Source of the DNA: Paenibacillus sp. 1781tsa1
GTDB lineage: Bacteria; Bacillota; Bacilli; Paenibacillales; Paenibacillaceae
Length of the DNA stretch: 64,000 nucleotides
Direction of reading: 5' to 3'
Assembly: GCF_024159265.1 (NCBI RefSeq)
Contig: NZ_JAMYWY010000001.1
Location: 434,001 to 498,000, forward strand
Shown here: one piece after another, positions 52,058-61,314 of the stretch
Layout: every line of letters starts with the position of its first letter
How positions within the stretch are numbered: position 1 is the stretch's first letter
Notes under the pieces: model-generated
Databases searched by the model: none
The model's input: the letters and a program-made list of their open reading frames with translations, nothing else
What the model was told of the DNA's origin: nothing
Made by a program: the position numbers and the translations under genes

Positions 52058-53164
52058 ATGAGTAGAATCAAACTGGCGCTTCGAGGCACACTTGCTCTAA
52101 TTATGGCATTAACAATACTTGTCCCTTCGTTGGCCTTGGCGGCTACAGGTGACGTGACATCGATTGAAATAACCAATAACAGTCCGCAGAAGATGAGTGT
52201 CTCCGAAACAGGCACGCTACAGGTGATGGCAACGGTAGAAGGTTTTGATAACAAGCAGGATGTTACCGCAGGAGTGACTTGGTCCACCAGTAATGCAGCA
52301 GTTGCAACGATGGTGAAAGGCAAAGTCAAGGCTGTGGCCGCAGGCGAAGCAACCATTTTTGCAGAAGTAGACGGGGCTAAAGCCCAGTTAATTGTCCAAG
52401 TTCAGGAGAAGATCAAAAGCATCAAAGCTTCACCAAACTCCTACAATTTTGTTAAAGGCAGTGAAAACACCCTCCCGAAAGTAAGCATTACCCGTGCAAA
52501 CGGTAAGGAAGAGGATGTGACGTCTGAGATTGTATGGTCGGTATCAAGTAGCTCGGCTGTGCTGGAAAACGGTAAAATCAAAGGCGTTACGCCAGGCAGA
52601 GTATTGCTTCAAGGCAAATACGGAACAACGATTGTGAAAGTGCCCGTTGCTGTGACGGACGAAATTACCAAAGTCGAGGTTACACCTGCATCAATGCAGC
52701 TGAACATCAAGAAGTCCAAAGCGTTGAAGGTGATCGGCACCTACGCAAATGGCAAAACGATCAACCTTTCGAAACAAGTGATATGGACATCTTCCAATAC
52801 GAATGTAGCTATCGTAAAAAATGGAGCAGTCAAAACGCTGACAGAAGGAAAAGCCACCTTGACAGGAACTTATCAAAATCAGACAATAAAGGCAGAGGTT
52901 ACCGTTGTGCCTTTGCTCAAAAAGCTGATTACAGGTCAGAAAAAACTGGTTTTATCCCCACAGGGAAGTACAACGCTGAGTGTGATGGCCCAGTATGATA
53001 CGGGTAAAACCACTGTTGTGACCGACAGTGCGGTGTGGAGTAGCACAAAGCCGGGCGTAGCGACAGTCACGAATGGCAAGATTGTGGCTGTAGGCAAAGG
53101 TAAAACATCCATAACGGCCAAGTGGGGCAACAAAAAAGTGACCATCCCTGTTACGGTAAAATAA
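52058..53164 (+). CDS. Secreted BIG2 (bacterial Ig-like) repeat protein
   Basis: This 368-residue protein has a signal peptide (about 1-27, ending in SLALAATGDV). The rest consists of about four Ig-like BIG2 domains of about 80 residues, each ending in a variant of WSSSNAAVATVxxGxVxAVxxGxATI (for example VTWSTSNAAVATMVKGKVKAVAAGEATIFA and AVWSSTKPGVATVTNGKIVAVGKGKTSITA). There is no cell-wall anchor or SLH domain, so it is secreted or loosely bound. GGAGATAGAA precedes the ATG. The gap 53165-53343 has nothing recognisable. Confidence 0.9.
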   Translation: MSRIKLALRGTLALIMALTILVPSLALAATGDVTSIEITNNSPQKMSVSETGTLQVMATVEGFDNKQDVTAGVTWSTSNAAVATMVKGKVKAVAAGEATIFAEVDGAKAQLIVQVQEKIKSIKASPNSYNFVKGSENTLPKVSITRANGKEEDVTSEIVWSVSSSSAVLENGKIKGVTPGRVLLQGKYGTTIVKVPVAVTDEITKVEVTPASMQLNIKKSKALKVIGTYANGKTINLSKQVIWTSSNTNVAIVKNGAVKTLTEGKATLTGTYQNQTIKAEVTVVPLLKKLITGQKKLVLSPQGSTTLSVMAQYDTGKTTVVTDSAVWSSTKPGVATVTNGKIVAVGKGKTSITAKWGNKKVTIPVTVK

Positions 53165-53352
53165 ATCTTTATATAATGAAGCGATTGGCATAAATCCAAA
53201 CATAAATTCAGTACATCATCACGTTAAATAGCATTATATGATCAAGGGTATCAGACAATTAGGGGCGTAGACATACGCTCCTTTTTGGATATATAGAAAT
53301 AGGGATCTGGATCGCGTTCTGTTTTAACAAAAATATAACGGGAATGGGTGGG

Positions 53353-53553
53353 ATGAATATGAAAGCTTCGATTATAAGCTCACACCCTAACTCTAGTGAG
53401 TTGGCTTACCTGAATTATCTTCTTCTATCCCTAAGTTCCATACTTACATTCCAAAGGAGTACTACGATTGAGTGCATGAAGCAACGCACCTATGAAAAAT
53501 ACAGAGAAGGTTATCATTTAAAATGTCATGGAGAAGAGGAGATACCTGAATGA
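53353..53553 (+). CDS. Doubtful small open frame before the GrpB-like gene
   Basis: An ATG preceded by GGGTGGGATGA opens a frame of about 66 codons that ends in a four-base overlap (ATGA) with the GrpB-like gene start and contains that gene's ribosome site. The predicted peptide (MNMKASIISSHPNSSELAYL at its start) is Ser/Leu-rich and matches nothing I know. It may be a translational-coupling leader or chance. Confidence 0.25.
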   Translation: MNMKASIISSHPNSSELAYLNYLLLSLSSILTFQRSTTIECMKQRTYEKYREGYHLKCHGEEEIPE

Positions 53554-54101
53554 CAGATCCAATGCAACCGGAAAACTGGCCGGCCTGGGCGACAGAGTCG
53601 GTAGAGATTGCTCCGCCCAATCCGAATTGGGATGCGCAGGCTCAGGAAGAAATTCGGCAACTGAAACGTCTTTTGGAGCAATTTAATATCCATCAATTCG
53701 AACATATTGGAAGTACATCCATACCGGGGTTACCCGCCAAACCCATTATCGATCTGATGGCAGAGGTACAGTCATGGGATGACATGGATCTGATTGCCGA
53801 TCAGTTGAATCCGTTGGGCTGGAACTACGTTCCGCCTGAACTGGATGGTCGGGATTATAGACGATTCTGGGTGAAGGTTAAGTATGGCAAGAGATCTGTA
53901 CACCTTCATCTGATGCGTCCGGGAGAAGAACGTTGGAATCGTCAAATGCAGTTTCGGGATGTGCTCAGAAAACGCCCCGATCTGGTGGAAGCTTACGCCG
54001 TCCTTAAGATGAAGCTTGCTGAGGAGAATAAGGAAGACAGGGAATCGTACACCGCTGCCAAAACGCAATTTATTTTAAAAGTGCTTAATGAAGGCGTGTG
54101 A
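53550..54101 (+). CDS. GrpB/DUF (UPF0157) nucleotidyltransferase-fold protein
   Basis: This 183-residue protein of the GrpB family shows the core HQFEHIGSTSIPGLPAKPIIDLMAEVQSW, in which GSTS and the following aspartate mark a nucleotidyltransferase-like active site. It then has VKYGKRSVHLHLMRPGEERWNRQMQFRDVLRKRPDL. Enzymatic activity is not established for the family, and some members are fused to CoaE. GAGGAGATACC precedes the start. It overlaps the next gene by 14 bases. Confidence 0.9.
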   Translation: MTDPMQPENWPAWATESVEIAPPNPNWDAQAQEEIRQLKRLLEQFNIHQFEHIGSTSIPGLPAKPIIDLMAEVQSWDDMDLIADQLNPLGWNYVPPELDGRDYRRFWVKVKYGKRSVHLHLMRPGEERWNRQMQFRDVLRKRPDLVEAYAVLKMKLAEENKEDRESYTAAKTQFILKVLNEGV

Positions 54102-54513
54102 TCGATTGAAAGGCATGCTCATCAAAGACAGACTGATCTATTTCTTCGCAGTCATGATTACAATGGCGGCAGGACTCGCCTCCAGACACTTTGGTGAACG
54201 ATTGCCGGATTGGGTGCATGAACATTTCGGGGATGCATGTTGGGCGGGCATGATTTATTTCGGAGTACGCATGGTGTGGCCTCATCGCAGCTTGGTATGG
54301 GCGATGTGTTTGAGCTGTGTATTCAGCTGGATGATTGAGTTCTCACAGTTGATTCAGACGCCTTGGCTAATTGAGATACGCTCAACCGTATTAGGTGCTC
54401 TTATTCTGGGACATGGTTTTCTGGTAATCGATCTGCTTCGATATTCGGTCGGTATTCTGTGCATGGTGATGATAGATCGTTATTTCCTGAGAAATAAGAT
54501 AGCTAAATCCTGA
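54088..54513 (+). CDS. DUF2809 membrane protein
   Basis: This 141-residue protein has four predicted membrane helices. The DUF2809 pattern is visible as GLASRHFGERLPDWVHEHFGDACWAGMIYFGVRM, then CVFSWMIEFSQLIQTPWLIEIRSTVLGALILGHGF. It is a small integral membrane protein of unknown role. It overlaps the GrpB-like gene by 14 bases, so the two are co-transcribed; an internal ATG 27 bases downstream is an alternative start. Confidence 0.85.
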   Translation: MKACDRLKGMLIKDRLIYFFAVMITMAAGLASRHFGERLPDWVHEHFGDACWAGMIYFGVRMVWPHRSLVWAMCLSCVFSWMIEFSQLIQTPWLIEIRSTVLGALILGHGFLVIDLLRYSVGILCMVMIDRYFLRNKIAKS

Positions 54514-54541
54514 ACTCAAGTAAATCATGGAGGTGTGCTGA

Positions 54542-55099
54542 ATGAATGTAGAAAAACTTTTTGCCGAATCACCCGAATTCGAAACACAGCGGTTAAAGCT
54601 GAGGCGGCTTACGATGAATGATCTTGATGAATATTATGCGTTTGCCTCTGATCCGCTAGTGAGTCAGCAAAGCTTGTGGAACTGCCATGAGACGGTGGAG
54701 GATTCCATTCAATATATTCAGCGGGTACTGGATAATTATGAACGGAAAACGGTACATATCTGGGCTTTTATTTTGAAGGAAACAGGGACCTTGATCGGGA
54801 GGGGTGGCATTTTTCATCTCAACGATTCTATGCAGAGTGCTGAACTAGGGTACGCGATAGCCAGCAGTCAATGGGGTAAGGGCCTCGCAGCAGAAGCGAT
54901 GCAACCCATCGTGGATTATTGCTTTCGGAAAATGGACTGCAATCGGTTGGAGGGGAAATGTAATGCAGGCAACATAGGCTCTGCACGTGTCATGGAGAAG
55001 CTGGGCATGTCGTACGAAGGTTTGCTACGCAAACAGTTGAAGATCAAAGGTGTATTTACGGATCAAAAATTGTACTCCCGTATCCGGGATGATCTATAA
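54542..55099 (+). CDS. GNAT acetyltransferase (RimJ/RimL type)
   Basis: This 185-residue acetyltransferase begins TQRLKLRRLTMNDLDEYYAFASDP, typical of RimJ/RimL-type members. Acetyl-CoA contacts lie in ELGYAIASSQWGKGLAAEAMQPIVDY, and the final CNAGNIGSARVMEKLGMSYEGLLRK is conserved. It may acetylate ribosomal N-termini or a small molecule. GGAGGTG precedes the start. It is the third gene in a row of closely spaced plus-strand genes. Confidence 0.92.
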   Translation: MNVEKLFAESPEFETQRLKLRRLTMNDLDEYYAFASDPLVSQQSLWNCHETVEDSIQYIQRVLDNYERKTVHIWAFILKETGTLIGRGGIFHLNDSMQSAELGYAIASSQWGKGLAAEAMQPIVDYCFRKMDCNRLEGKCNAGNIGSARVMEKLGMSYEGLLRKQLKIKGVFTDQKLYSRIRDDL

Positions 55100-55150
55100 T
55101 ACTTCCAATGACACATAGGGTACATCGCAGAAATTGAAGGAGGCGGAACC

Positions 55151-55480
55151 ATGATCTACAGTATTATTTCCCGTTCTTTGTGGGAGCAAGTGTCAAAGGG
55201 GAGTGAGTATGCACCAGATAGCCTGGAGACGGACGGATTCATTCATTGTTCCACCAAGGAACAGATTCCATGGGTAGCCGGGCAATATTATGCAGGCCGT
55301 ACGGATCTGTTATTGCTCAGTATTGATGAGAAGGCGTTAAAGCCGGAACTGGTGTATGAAGATCTCTACGAATTGAATGAACTATTTCCACATATTTATG
55401 GAGAGCTGAATCTGGATGCGGTTCGTAAAGTCATTCCATTTGAATCGAATGCAGACGGTACATTCTCATTTCCTGAATAA
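55151..55480 (+). CDS. DUF952 family protein
   Basis: This 109-residue protein begins IYSIISRSLWEQVSKGSEYAPDSLETDGFIHCSTKEQIPWVAGQYY, the DUF952 signature with the conserved FIHCS. It continues VYEDLYELNELFPHIYGELNLDAV. The fold resembles ADP-ribosyl-binding proteins, but no activity is assigned. GGAGGCGG precedes the start. It lies in the same gene row as the acetyltransferase gene. Confidence 0.9.
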   Translation: MIYSIISRSLWEQVSKGSEYAPDSLETDGFIHCSTKEQIPWVAGQYYAGRTDLLLLSIDEKALKPELVYEDLYELNELFPHIYGELNLDAVRKVIPFESNADGTFSFPE

Positions 55481-55549
55481 ATTAACATGTGACGTATATT
55501 TCTGAACGTGATCAGGGGACAACATACTTTTCCGAAGGGTGGTTAACGG

Positions 55550-56140
55550 ATGGATATGAATCAGGTTTTTCTGGAGACAGCGGAGAAGCAATTTCTGTAT
55601 TACAAGCAGCTCGGAGAAAAAGCCATGGCACAATTGGAGTCCGAGCAGTTGTTTCAATCCTGGAATGAAGACGCGAACAGCATCGCTGTAATTGTAAAAC
55701 ATCTCTGGGGCAATATGCTGTCCCGTTGGACCGATGTACTGACAACAGATGGTGAGAAACCGTGGCGTGAACGAGATGCCGAATTCGTGAATGATATTGC
55801 TTCCCGGGAAGAGTTGCTCGCCAAATGGGAAGAAGGCTGGACATGCCTACTCGAATCCATTCGTTCGTTTACCCCGGAACAATTGTCTCACATCGTATAT
55901 ATTCGCAATGAAGGACATACCGTCATGGAGGCTATTATTCGGCAATTGGCGCACTATCCATATCATGTCGGACAGATTGTATTTGCCGCCAAAATGCTTA
56001 AAGAAACAGCGTGGGACAGTCTCTCAATCCCGAGAAACGGGTCTGCTCAATATAATGGCGGCAAATTTGCCAAGCCGAAGGCACGTAAACATTTTACAGA
56101 AGATGAAATTCATATTGAAAAAGGTGAGGAACTACAATGA
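55550..56140 (+). CDS. DinB-like DUF1572 protein
   Basis: This 196-residue four-helix-bundle protein has the DUF1572 pattern: FLETAEKQFLYYKQLGEKAMAQL, NSIAVIVKHLWGNMLSRWTDVLT with a candidate metal-binding histidine, and AIIRQLAHYPYHVGQIVFAAKML with two more. The three histidines fit the metal site of DinB/bacillithiol-transferase folds. The start has a weak AAGGGTGG site. Its last bases overlap the phosphatase gene (ATGA). Confidence 0.88.
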   Translation: MDMNQVFLETAEKQFLYYKQLGEKAMAQLESEQLFQSWNEDANSIAVIVKHLWGNMLSRWTDVLTTDGEKPWRERDAEFVNDIASREELLAKWEEGWTCLLESIRSFTPEQLSHIVYIRNEGHTVMEAIIRQLAHYPYHVGQIVFAAKMLKETAWDSLSIPRNGSAQYNGGKFAKPKARKHFTEDEIHIEKGEELQ

Positions 56141-56730
56141 CTGAAATTGCATTGATTCGTCATGGAAGCACAGCGTGGAACAAGGAAAAACGTTCGCAGG
56201 GACAGACGGATAATCCGTTGGATCAGGATGGAAGGGAACAAGCGGTTTTACTTGCTGCGAGACTGGCTGAGGAATCCTGGGATGCCATCTATGCGAGTGA
56301 CTTGGAGCGTGCAAGTGAGACCGCTCGCATCATTGGTGACCGCTTGGGCATTCAGGAGATCCATCTGGACTCTAGACTTCGCGAGATGGGCGGAGGACAG
56401 GTCGAAGGAACGACGGAAGAGGAACGGTTAGCCAAGTGGGGAGCGGACTGGAGTACCCTGGATCTGGGACGGGAGCTTGCAGATGCAGGGGCTGTTCGAG
56501 GCAGTGCGGTGCTTGAAGAGATTGTACAGCAGCACCCTGATGGAAAAGTAATCGTCGTCAGTCACGGAGCCGTCCTGCGGAATACATTACGAGGTCTGGT
56601 GCCTGAACTTGATATTAGCGTGAAGTTGTCCAACACATCCATTACGCGGATTGCTAAGAAAGATGATACATGGCAATGCGAACTGTACAATTGCAGCGTG
56701 CATTTGAATTCGTCCAAGGATTCACAATAG
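56137..56730 (+). CDS. Histidine phosphatase family protein
   Basis: This 197-residue protein starts EIALIRHGSTAWNKEKRSQGQTDNPLD, whose RHG contains the phospho-accepting histidine of phosphoglycerate-mutase-like phosphatases. YASDLERASETARIIG and VVSHGAVLRNTLRGLVP supply the other active-site residues. It is probably a broad phosphatase. It overlaps the DinB-like gene by four bases and is followed immediately by the DUF2785 gene, which begins one base after its stop. Confidence 0.92.
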   Translation: MTEIALIRHGSTAWNKEKRSQGQTDNPLDQDGREQAVLLAARLAEESWDAIYASDLERASETARIIGDRLGIQEIHLDSRLREMGGGQVEGTTEEERLAKWGADWSTLDLGRELADAGAVRGSAVLEEIVQQHPDGKVIVVSHGAVLRNTLRGLVPELDISVKLSNTSITRIAKKDDTWQCELYNCSVHLNSSKDSQ

Positions 56731-57564
56731 ATGGATGCTCTGACGTTAAAGCAAAAATTGCAGCATATCCAGTCAGCTAATCGTTCCATTAATAACGAGG
56801 AACAGCCTTACGAATTGGCGCTGCATATGTTAAAACATATTGGCAGTCCTGACCCTGTCCTGCGGGATGAATTGATCTATGTTATTTTTGCAACCTGGAT
56901 TGGACAGGGTGTATTTTCGGAAGACCAGCTAAGGCATGTGTTGCAGTTGGCGCTGGACGATCAGCATCTTTTCTATGGCATCGGAGAGCAGGGAACAGAC
57001 AGTGTGTTTACACGGACATTCTCCGTTTTATTACTGCCTCCAATTCTGAATGTGGATCGTGAGAAGCCTTTCCTGAACGAGGAGGATATCGCAGGGATTC
57101 ATCATCGGTTGATTACATATCTGGAATGTGAAAAAGATCTTCGCGGCTATGTCGATGATAAGGGCTGGGCGCATGCCCCCGCACATGCGGCGGATGCGGT
57201 TGAAGACCTGGCTCAGTCGCCATATCTGGAGCGAATGGATCTGCTGGAACTTCTGCATGCAATCAGTCGGAAAATAACCGAATCAAGTGAAGTTTACCTC
57301 CATGATGAAGATCAGCGAATAGCGCATGCCATAATAACCATTCTTCGTCGCAATCTGCTGGAGCAAAAAGATATTACGTTGTGGATGAATTCTCTTCATC
57401 AAGGGGATATGGCAGTGAACAGATCACTTCTGGAAACCAGTCATAGGAACCTGAATGTGCGTCTGTTTTTGCAGACACTGTATCTTGCGATACGTACAGA
57501 AGAAGACGAGCCGTTTCCGGCGGTTCGTTCACTAGTATTGCTGACATTGGAGAGAGAGAAATAA
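56731..57564 (+). CDS. DUF2785 family protein
   Basis: This 277-residue helical protein has the DUF2785 features: LALHMLKHIGSPDPVLRDELIYVIFATWI near the N-terminus, VFTRTFSVLLLPPILNVDR in the middle and GWAHAPAHAADAVEDLAQSPY in the second half. The tail is NVRLFLQTLYLAIRTEE. It has no signal peptide. The family has no known activity and is common beside small housekeeping genes in Bacillales. It starts directly after the stop of the phosphatase gene, so they are translated together. Confidence 0.88.
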   Translation: MDALTLKQKLQHIQSANRSINNEEQPYELALHMLKHIGSPDPVLRDELIYVIFATWIGQGVFSEDQLRHVLQLALDDQHLFYGIGEQGTDSVFTRTFSVLLLPPILNVDREKPFLNEEDIAGIHHRLITYLECEKDLRGYVDDKGWAHAPAHAADAVEDLAQSPYLERMDLLELLHAISRKITESSEVYLHDEDQRIAHAIITILRRNLLEQKDITLWMNSLHQGDMAVNRSLLETSHRNLNVRLFLQTLYLAIRTEEDEPFPAVRSLVLLTLEREK

Positions 57565-57601
57565 CGATACGCTAAACGTGTGGACAAAGGGGAGATGGCG
57601 C

Positions 57602-58318
57602 ATGAGCGAATTACCGTATGCTTGGACAGAGGAGATCTTATTTCCGCTGGGTGAGACAGCCGTTATCATCGATTGCGGGGATCATTTGTCTGACGCGGTG
57701 CAACGCAGAGTGATGTCTGTATGTGCATTGCTGGAAAAAAGCACTCTGCCAGCCATGATCGAATGGGTGCCTTCATACACGTCCGTTACACTATTTTATG
57801 ATCCGTTCATCTCCCCGTACCCCGAGTTATGCCGTACTCTGCTTCAGCAGTTGAATCAATTGAAGGAATCCCTACAAGACAAGTTCAGAACGGTTACTAT
57901 TCCTGTATGTTACGGTGGCGAATGGGGGCCAGATCTGGACTATGTTGCCAGTGAGCATGGACTGACTTCAGAGGATGTTATTGCAATTCACACATCCGGG
58001 GATTATCTCGTACATATGATTGGATTCGCACCAGGTTTTCCGTATCTCGGTGGGTTGTCTGAACAGATTGCTACGCCCAGAAGGGCAACGCCAAGGCTTC
58101 GGGTCGAGGCCGGTACAGTAGGAATTGGTGGCAAACAGACGGGAATCTATCCGGTGGACACACCCGGAGGATGGCAATGTATTGGACGAACGCCACTCCG
58201 GTTGTTTCGGCCGGATGAGAATGTACCGAGTTTGCTGGCAGCAGGTGATCGGGTTCGATTTGAACAGATTACGAAGCAGGACTATCTGGCGTTGAAGCGG
58301 ATGGAGGGCGAGCGATGA
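57602..58318 (+). CDS. pxpB: 5-oxoprolinase subunit PxpB (KipI family)
   Basis: This 238-residue protein has the PxpB/KipI pattern: FPLGETAVIIDCGD at the start, VPVCYGGE-like TIPVCYGGEWGPDLDYVASEHGL and HMIGFAPGFPYLGGLSEQIATPRRATPRLRVEAGTVGIGG, ending with TPGGWQCIGRTPL. With PxpC and PxpA it opens 5-oxoproline to glutamate using ATP. GGGGAGATGGCGC precedes ATG 57602; an earlier in-frame start lacks a site. Its stop overlaps the PxpC start. Confidence 0.94.
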   Translation: MSELPYAWTEEILFPLGETAVIIDCGDHLSDAVQRRVMSVCALLEKSTLPAMIEWVPSYTSVTLFYDPFISPYPELCRTLLQQLNQLKESLQDKFRTVTIPVCYGGEWGPDLDYVASEHGLTSEDVIAIHTSGDYLVHMIGFAPGFPYLGGLSEQIATPRRATPRLRVEAGTVGIGGKQTGIYPVDTPGGWQCIGRTPLRLFRPDENVPSLLAAGDRVRFEQITKQDYLALKRMEGER

Positions 58319-59349
58319 GTATTGAAGTGATTCGTCCTGGGCTGTTATCTACCATTCAGGATGAAGGCAGAACCGGCTATCGCAGGTATGGTATTCATCC
58401 TGGCGGGGTCATGGACACCTTTGCAGCCAGAGCCGCCAATATGCTTGTGGGCAACCCCCGCAATGTGGCAGTGCTGGAGATGACGATGACGGGGCCGGAG
58501 CTCCGATTTCAGGAGAGCCAGCTAGTCTCATTATGTGGGGCCGATCTGTCCGCAACCGTGGATCATTTGCCTGTACCTTTGTGGCGTCCTGTGCTGGTGC
58601 GGGCTGGAAGTGTACTGAAGTTCGGCCCTTGTCGTCATGGCTTGCGTTGTTATCTGGCGTTTGCGGGCGGAATAGCTGTGCCTGAAGAGATGGGCAGCCG
58701 AAGTACAAATCTCAAGACAGGTCTTGGCGGTTTGGAAGGAAGAGCTCTGCATGTGGCAGACCTGTTATCTACAGGTGAACCTTCTGGTGAAGCGCAAGGT
58801 TGGATGAAGCGTATGGAGCAGCAGGTAGAAGAGAGTGAGTGGGACCGCCGAATATTGGCGCCTGCGTGGTTCTTATCTGAACGTGAAAGACCTGACTATT
58901 ATGGGAGATCTGTTATTCGTGTGATGGAGAGCAAGGATAGCTCGCTGTTCAGCGAGGCGAGTCTGGGACATTTCTATGCCGAAAAATACGTGATCTCTCC
59001 GCAATCCGATCGGATGGGCTATCGCTTGCAAGGCTCCAGACTGGAGCTGAATCAGCCGCTGGATCGGCTGTCTGAAGCCGTTACCTATGGCACGGTACAG
59101 GTGCCACCAGACGGTCAGCCCATTATCTTGATGGCAGATCATCAGACCATTGGAGGTTATCCTGTTATAGCGCAGGTAGCACAGGTGGATATGCCAATCT
59201 TGGCTCAGGCCAGGCCGGGAAACCAAATTTCGTTTGAACAGATTACGCATGATCAAGCCCGGCAGTTGTACATGGAACAGGAATGCAACATGCAACTCAT
59301 GGATAAGCTGATACGCAGAAGAATGGTAGGAATGGAGAGTACGAAATGA
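58315..59349 (+). CDS. pxpC: 5-oxoprolinase subunit PxpC (KipA family)
   Basis: This 344-residue protein shows the biotin-dependent-carboxyltransferase-like start [46 protein letters not shown] and the late [13 protein letters not shown] and [35 protein letters not shown]. It overlaps pxpB and pxpA by four bases each. It is the second 5-oxoprolinase subunit and is of the usual length. Confidence 0.94.
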   Translation: MSIEVIRPGLLSTIQDEGRTGYRRYGIHPGGVMDTFAARAANMLVGNPRNVAVLEMTMTGPELRFQESQLVSLCGADLSATVDHLPVPLWRPVLVRAGSVLKFGPCRHGLRCYLAFAGGIAVPEEMGSRSTNLKTGLGGLEGRALHVADLLSTGEPSGEAQGWMKRMEQQVEESEWDRRILAPAWFLSERERPDYYGRSVIRVMESKDSSLFSEASLGHFYAEKYVISPQSDRMGYRLQGSRLELNQPLDRLSEAVTYGTVQVPPDGQPIILMADHQTIGGYPVIAQVAQVDMPILAQARPGNQISFEQITHDQARQLYMEQECNMQLMDKLIRRRMVGMESTK

Positions 59350-60119
59350 ATACCTCAAAAAACTTGGATATCAATTGTGATCTGGGCGAAAGTTATGGTA
59401 TATATCGCACGTTATCGGACGAAGCCATTCTGCCCTTGATTACATCAGCCAATATTGCCTGCGGGTTTCATGCAGGGGACCCGGCTACGATGCGGATAAC
59501 GGTGGAGAGGGCATTGGAGCATCAGGTGGCAATTGGAGCCCACCCCGGGTTGCCGGATCTGCAAGGGTTTGGCAGAAGACGTATGGACATTACCCCACGG
59601 GAAGCATATGACATGGTGGTGTATCAGATCGGTGCGCTGGATGCCTTTGTCCGTGCAAGTGGGGGGCGAATGCATCACGTGAAACCGCACGGTGCCTTAT
59701 ACAATATGGCTGCAGAAGATACGAAGCTTGCTGAAGCCATCGTGGAAGCGATCTATCAAGTACAGCCTGATCTGTATTTGTATGGTCTGGCGGGCAGTGA
59801 GCTGATCCACGCTGCGGATCGCATCGGCATGCGCAGTGTGAGCGAGGTGTTTGCGGATCGAACCTATGGGGCGGATGGTAAGCTAACCCCTCGAAGCCTG
59901 GCGGGTGCTGTCATTGAAGAGTCGGGACAAGCGATTGCTCAAGTGATCCAGATGGTGAAAGACGGAGTGGTTGTATCCACGGATGGCACGCGGGTTTCCA
60001 TTAAGGCAGAGACGGTCTGTATTCACGGTGACGGAGCGAATGCTCTAGCATTTGCTCAAGAGATTCGTCGTGTGCTGGAATCGGAAGGCATACAGTTATC
60101 CGCGCATACAACGGGATGA
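59346..60119 (+). CDS. pxpA: 5-oxoprolinase subunit PxpA (LamB/YcsF family)
   Basis: This 257-residue protein starts [16 protein letters not shown] and continues [34 protein letters not shown] and [14 protein letters not shown], all diagnostic of the LamB/YcsF family. [20 protein letters not shown] and the final [18 protein letters not shown] complete it. With PxpB and PxpC it recovers glutamate from 5-oxoproline, a damage product of glutamine and glutathione-type metabolism. Gene order B-C-A differs from the common A-B-C order. Confidence 0.95.
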   Translation: MNTSKNLDINCDLGESYGIYRTLSDEAILPLITSANIACGFHAGDPATMRITVERALEHQVAIGAHPGLPDLQGFGRRRMDITPREAYDMVVYQIGALDAFVRASGGRMHHVKPHGALYNMAAEDTKLAEAIVEAIYQVQPDLYLYGLAGSELIHAADRIGMRSVSEVFADRTYGADGKLTPRSLAGAVIEESGQAIAQVIQMVKDGVVVSTDGTRVSIKAETVCIHGDGANALAFAQEIRRVLESEGIQLSAHTTG

Positions 60120-60204
60120 TACGCCTGTTCAGCAGAATAATAGTATTATGAGGTTGAACGGATGGAACTTTGAAATTTTGAAAGTTAAGGAGTGAAAGAA
60201 CAGA

Positions 60205-60663
60205 ATGAAACCCATACGCAACTCGGCAAAGGCCGTCATTGTGCAGGATGGAAGATTGCTGGTCATCCGGCTGGAAGACCAATATGGTACCGCTTATGTA
60301 TTTCCAGGTGGAGGACAGGAGAAAGGTGAAGAACTCAAGGATGCTGTCGCGCGCGAATGTCTGGAGGAGATTGGTCAGGCTGTGAACGTGGGAGAGTTGT
60401 TACATATTCGAGAGTATATCGGAAAAAATCATGAATTCGCCGAGTGGGATGCAGATATCCACCAGGTTGAATTTTATTTTGCGTGCAGCCTGATCAATCC
60501 GGAGGCAACTATTTTTGAAGGCTCCAGTCCTGACGACCACCAAGTCGCCGTGGAATGGATTGCAATTGAAGAGCTGTCTCAGGTTCGTTTATATCCAAAA
60601 ACCATTGGTGAGTTACTGCTTAAATCGGGTTCTTCATCAATCTATCTTGGAGATTTGAATTAA
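60205..60663 (+). CDS. NUDIX hydrolase
   Basis: This 152-residue protein has the Nudix box: GGGQEKGEELKDAVARECLEEIGQ matches GX5EX7REUXEEXGU (about residues 37-59). It starts RNSAKAVIVQDGRLLVIRLEDQYGTAYVFPGGG and probably hydrolyses a nucleoside diphosphate derivative. AAGGAGTG precedes the start. It lies downstream of pxpA by about 85 bases on the same strand and may share the transcript. Confidence 0.93.
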   Translation: MKPIRNSAKAVIVQDGRLLVIRLEDQYGTAYVFPGGGQEKGEELKDAVARECLEEIGQAVNVGELLHIREYIGKNHEFAEWDADIHQVEFYFACSLINPEATIFEGSSPDDHQVAVEWIAIEELSQVRLYPKTIGELLLKSGSSSIYLGDLN

Positions 60664-60784
60664 AATGATTATAGGAGTCATACGGGCTAATGCCTTTATG
60701 TAAACATTTTTATAAAGTACTTTTCCAATTTTGTCACGTTTGCATACCTGTTCATGGGATTCACCACAGGTGAGGTGGGTACAC

Positions 60785-60831
60785 TATAAGTACAGGCTTA
60801 TTACACCTAATGTAAGTTGACTGTACTTATA
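60785..60831. repeat. 11-bp inverted repeat in gene-free region
   Basis: TATAAGTACAG (60785-60795) is the exact reverse complement of CTGTACTTATA (60821-60831), with 25 bases between. A further AAGTACAGG occurs near 60879. It opens the composite repeat cluster that fills 60664-61314, where no gene is seen. Confidence 0.7.
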
Positions 60832-60991
60832 CACAGCAACGGAGCGGATAAAACCTAAAGAAGCGAAACCTTGTAAGTAAGTACAGGTTTCTGTTTGAAC
60901 TTTAGCTTACCCACTCCTCAAATTTGGGAGAACGGTAGACGTAGCGGAGGGGACGGAATCGATTCTGAGGAAGCGAAGCGTTCGCATGTAT
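60831..60991 (+). repeat. Two partial 5' modules of the 155-bp repeat
   Basis: The 5' part of the repeat (ACACgATAACGGAG...GACAGAA...CCTGAAGAAGCGAAGCG) recurs in degenerate form at about 60831-60872 (AGCAACGGAGCGG, AAAGAAGCGAAACC) and 60935-60991 (AGCGGAGGGGACGG, TGAGGAAGCGAAGCGTTCGC). Together with the full copy at 61031 this gives three tandem 5' modules. Confidence 0.65.
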
Positions 60992-61030
60992 CTTGAATTT
61001 TTATTCATATACCTTTTGGAATTAAGCATT

Positions 61031-61186
61031 CACACGATAACGGAGAGGACAGAAGAAACCTGAAAAAGCGAAGCGCTCGCCTTTATCAACGGATTTTTCC
61101 CTTTGAGAGAAGGGAATCAGAAAATCTGGGGATAACAGCGATTGGAAGGTTGTTCTGTCATCGTAGTGCCAGTGTGAATCGTTTTT
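61031..61186 (+). repeat. Dispersed 155-bp repeat, copy 4
   Basis: The plus strand runs CACACGATAACGGAGAGGACAG, CCTGAAAAAGCGAAGCGCTCGC, CGGATTTTTCCCTTT / AGAAGGGAATC, AAAATCTGGGGATAACAGCGAT and TGGAAGGTTGTTCTGTCATCG. It is nearly the same as copy 2 (25608-25765). It is in the sense orientation of the downstream gene at 61315. Confidence 0.9.
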
Positions 61187-61314
61187 AGTCCAATGTGTAT
61201 GAGAACAATATCAAGATTGTTGCGTGATAACAGCGATCCAAAGAACGATCCGTACCCGGAACGGCCGCCTACAACGTTCTCCAAATACCCCCAAAACCGA
61301 AAGGAGCACTTCCC

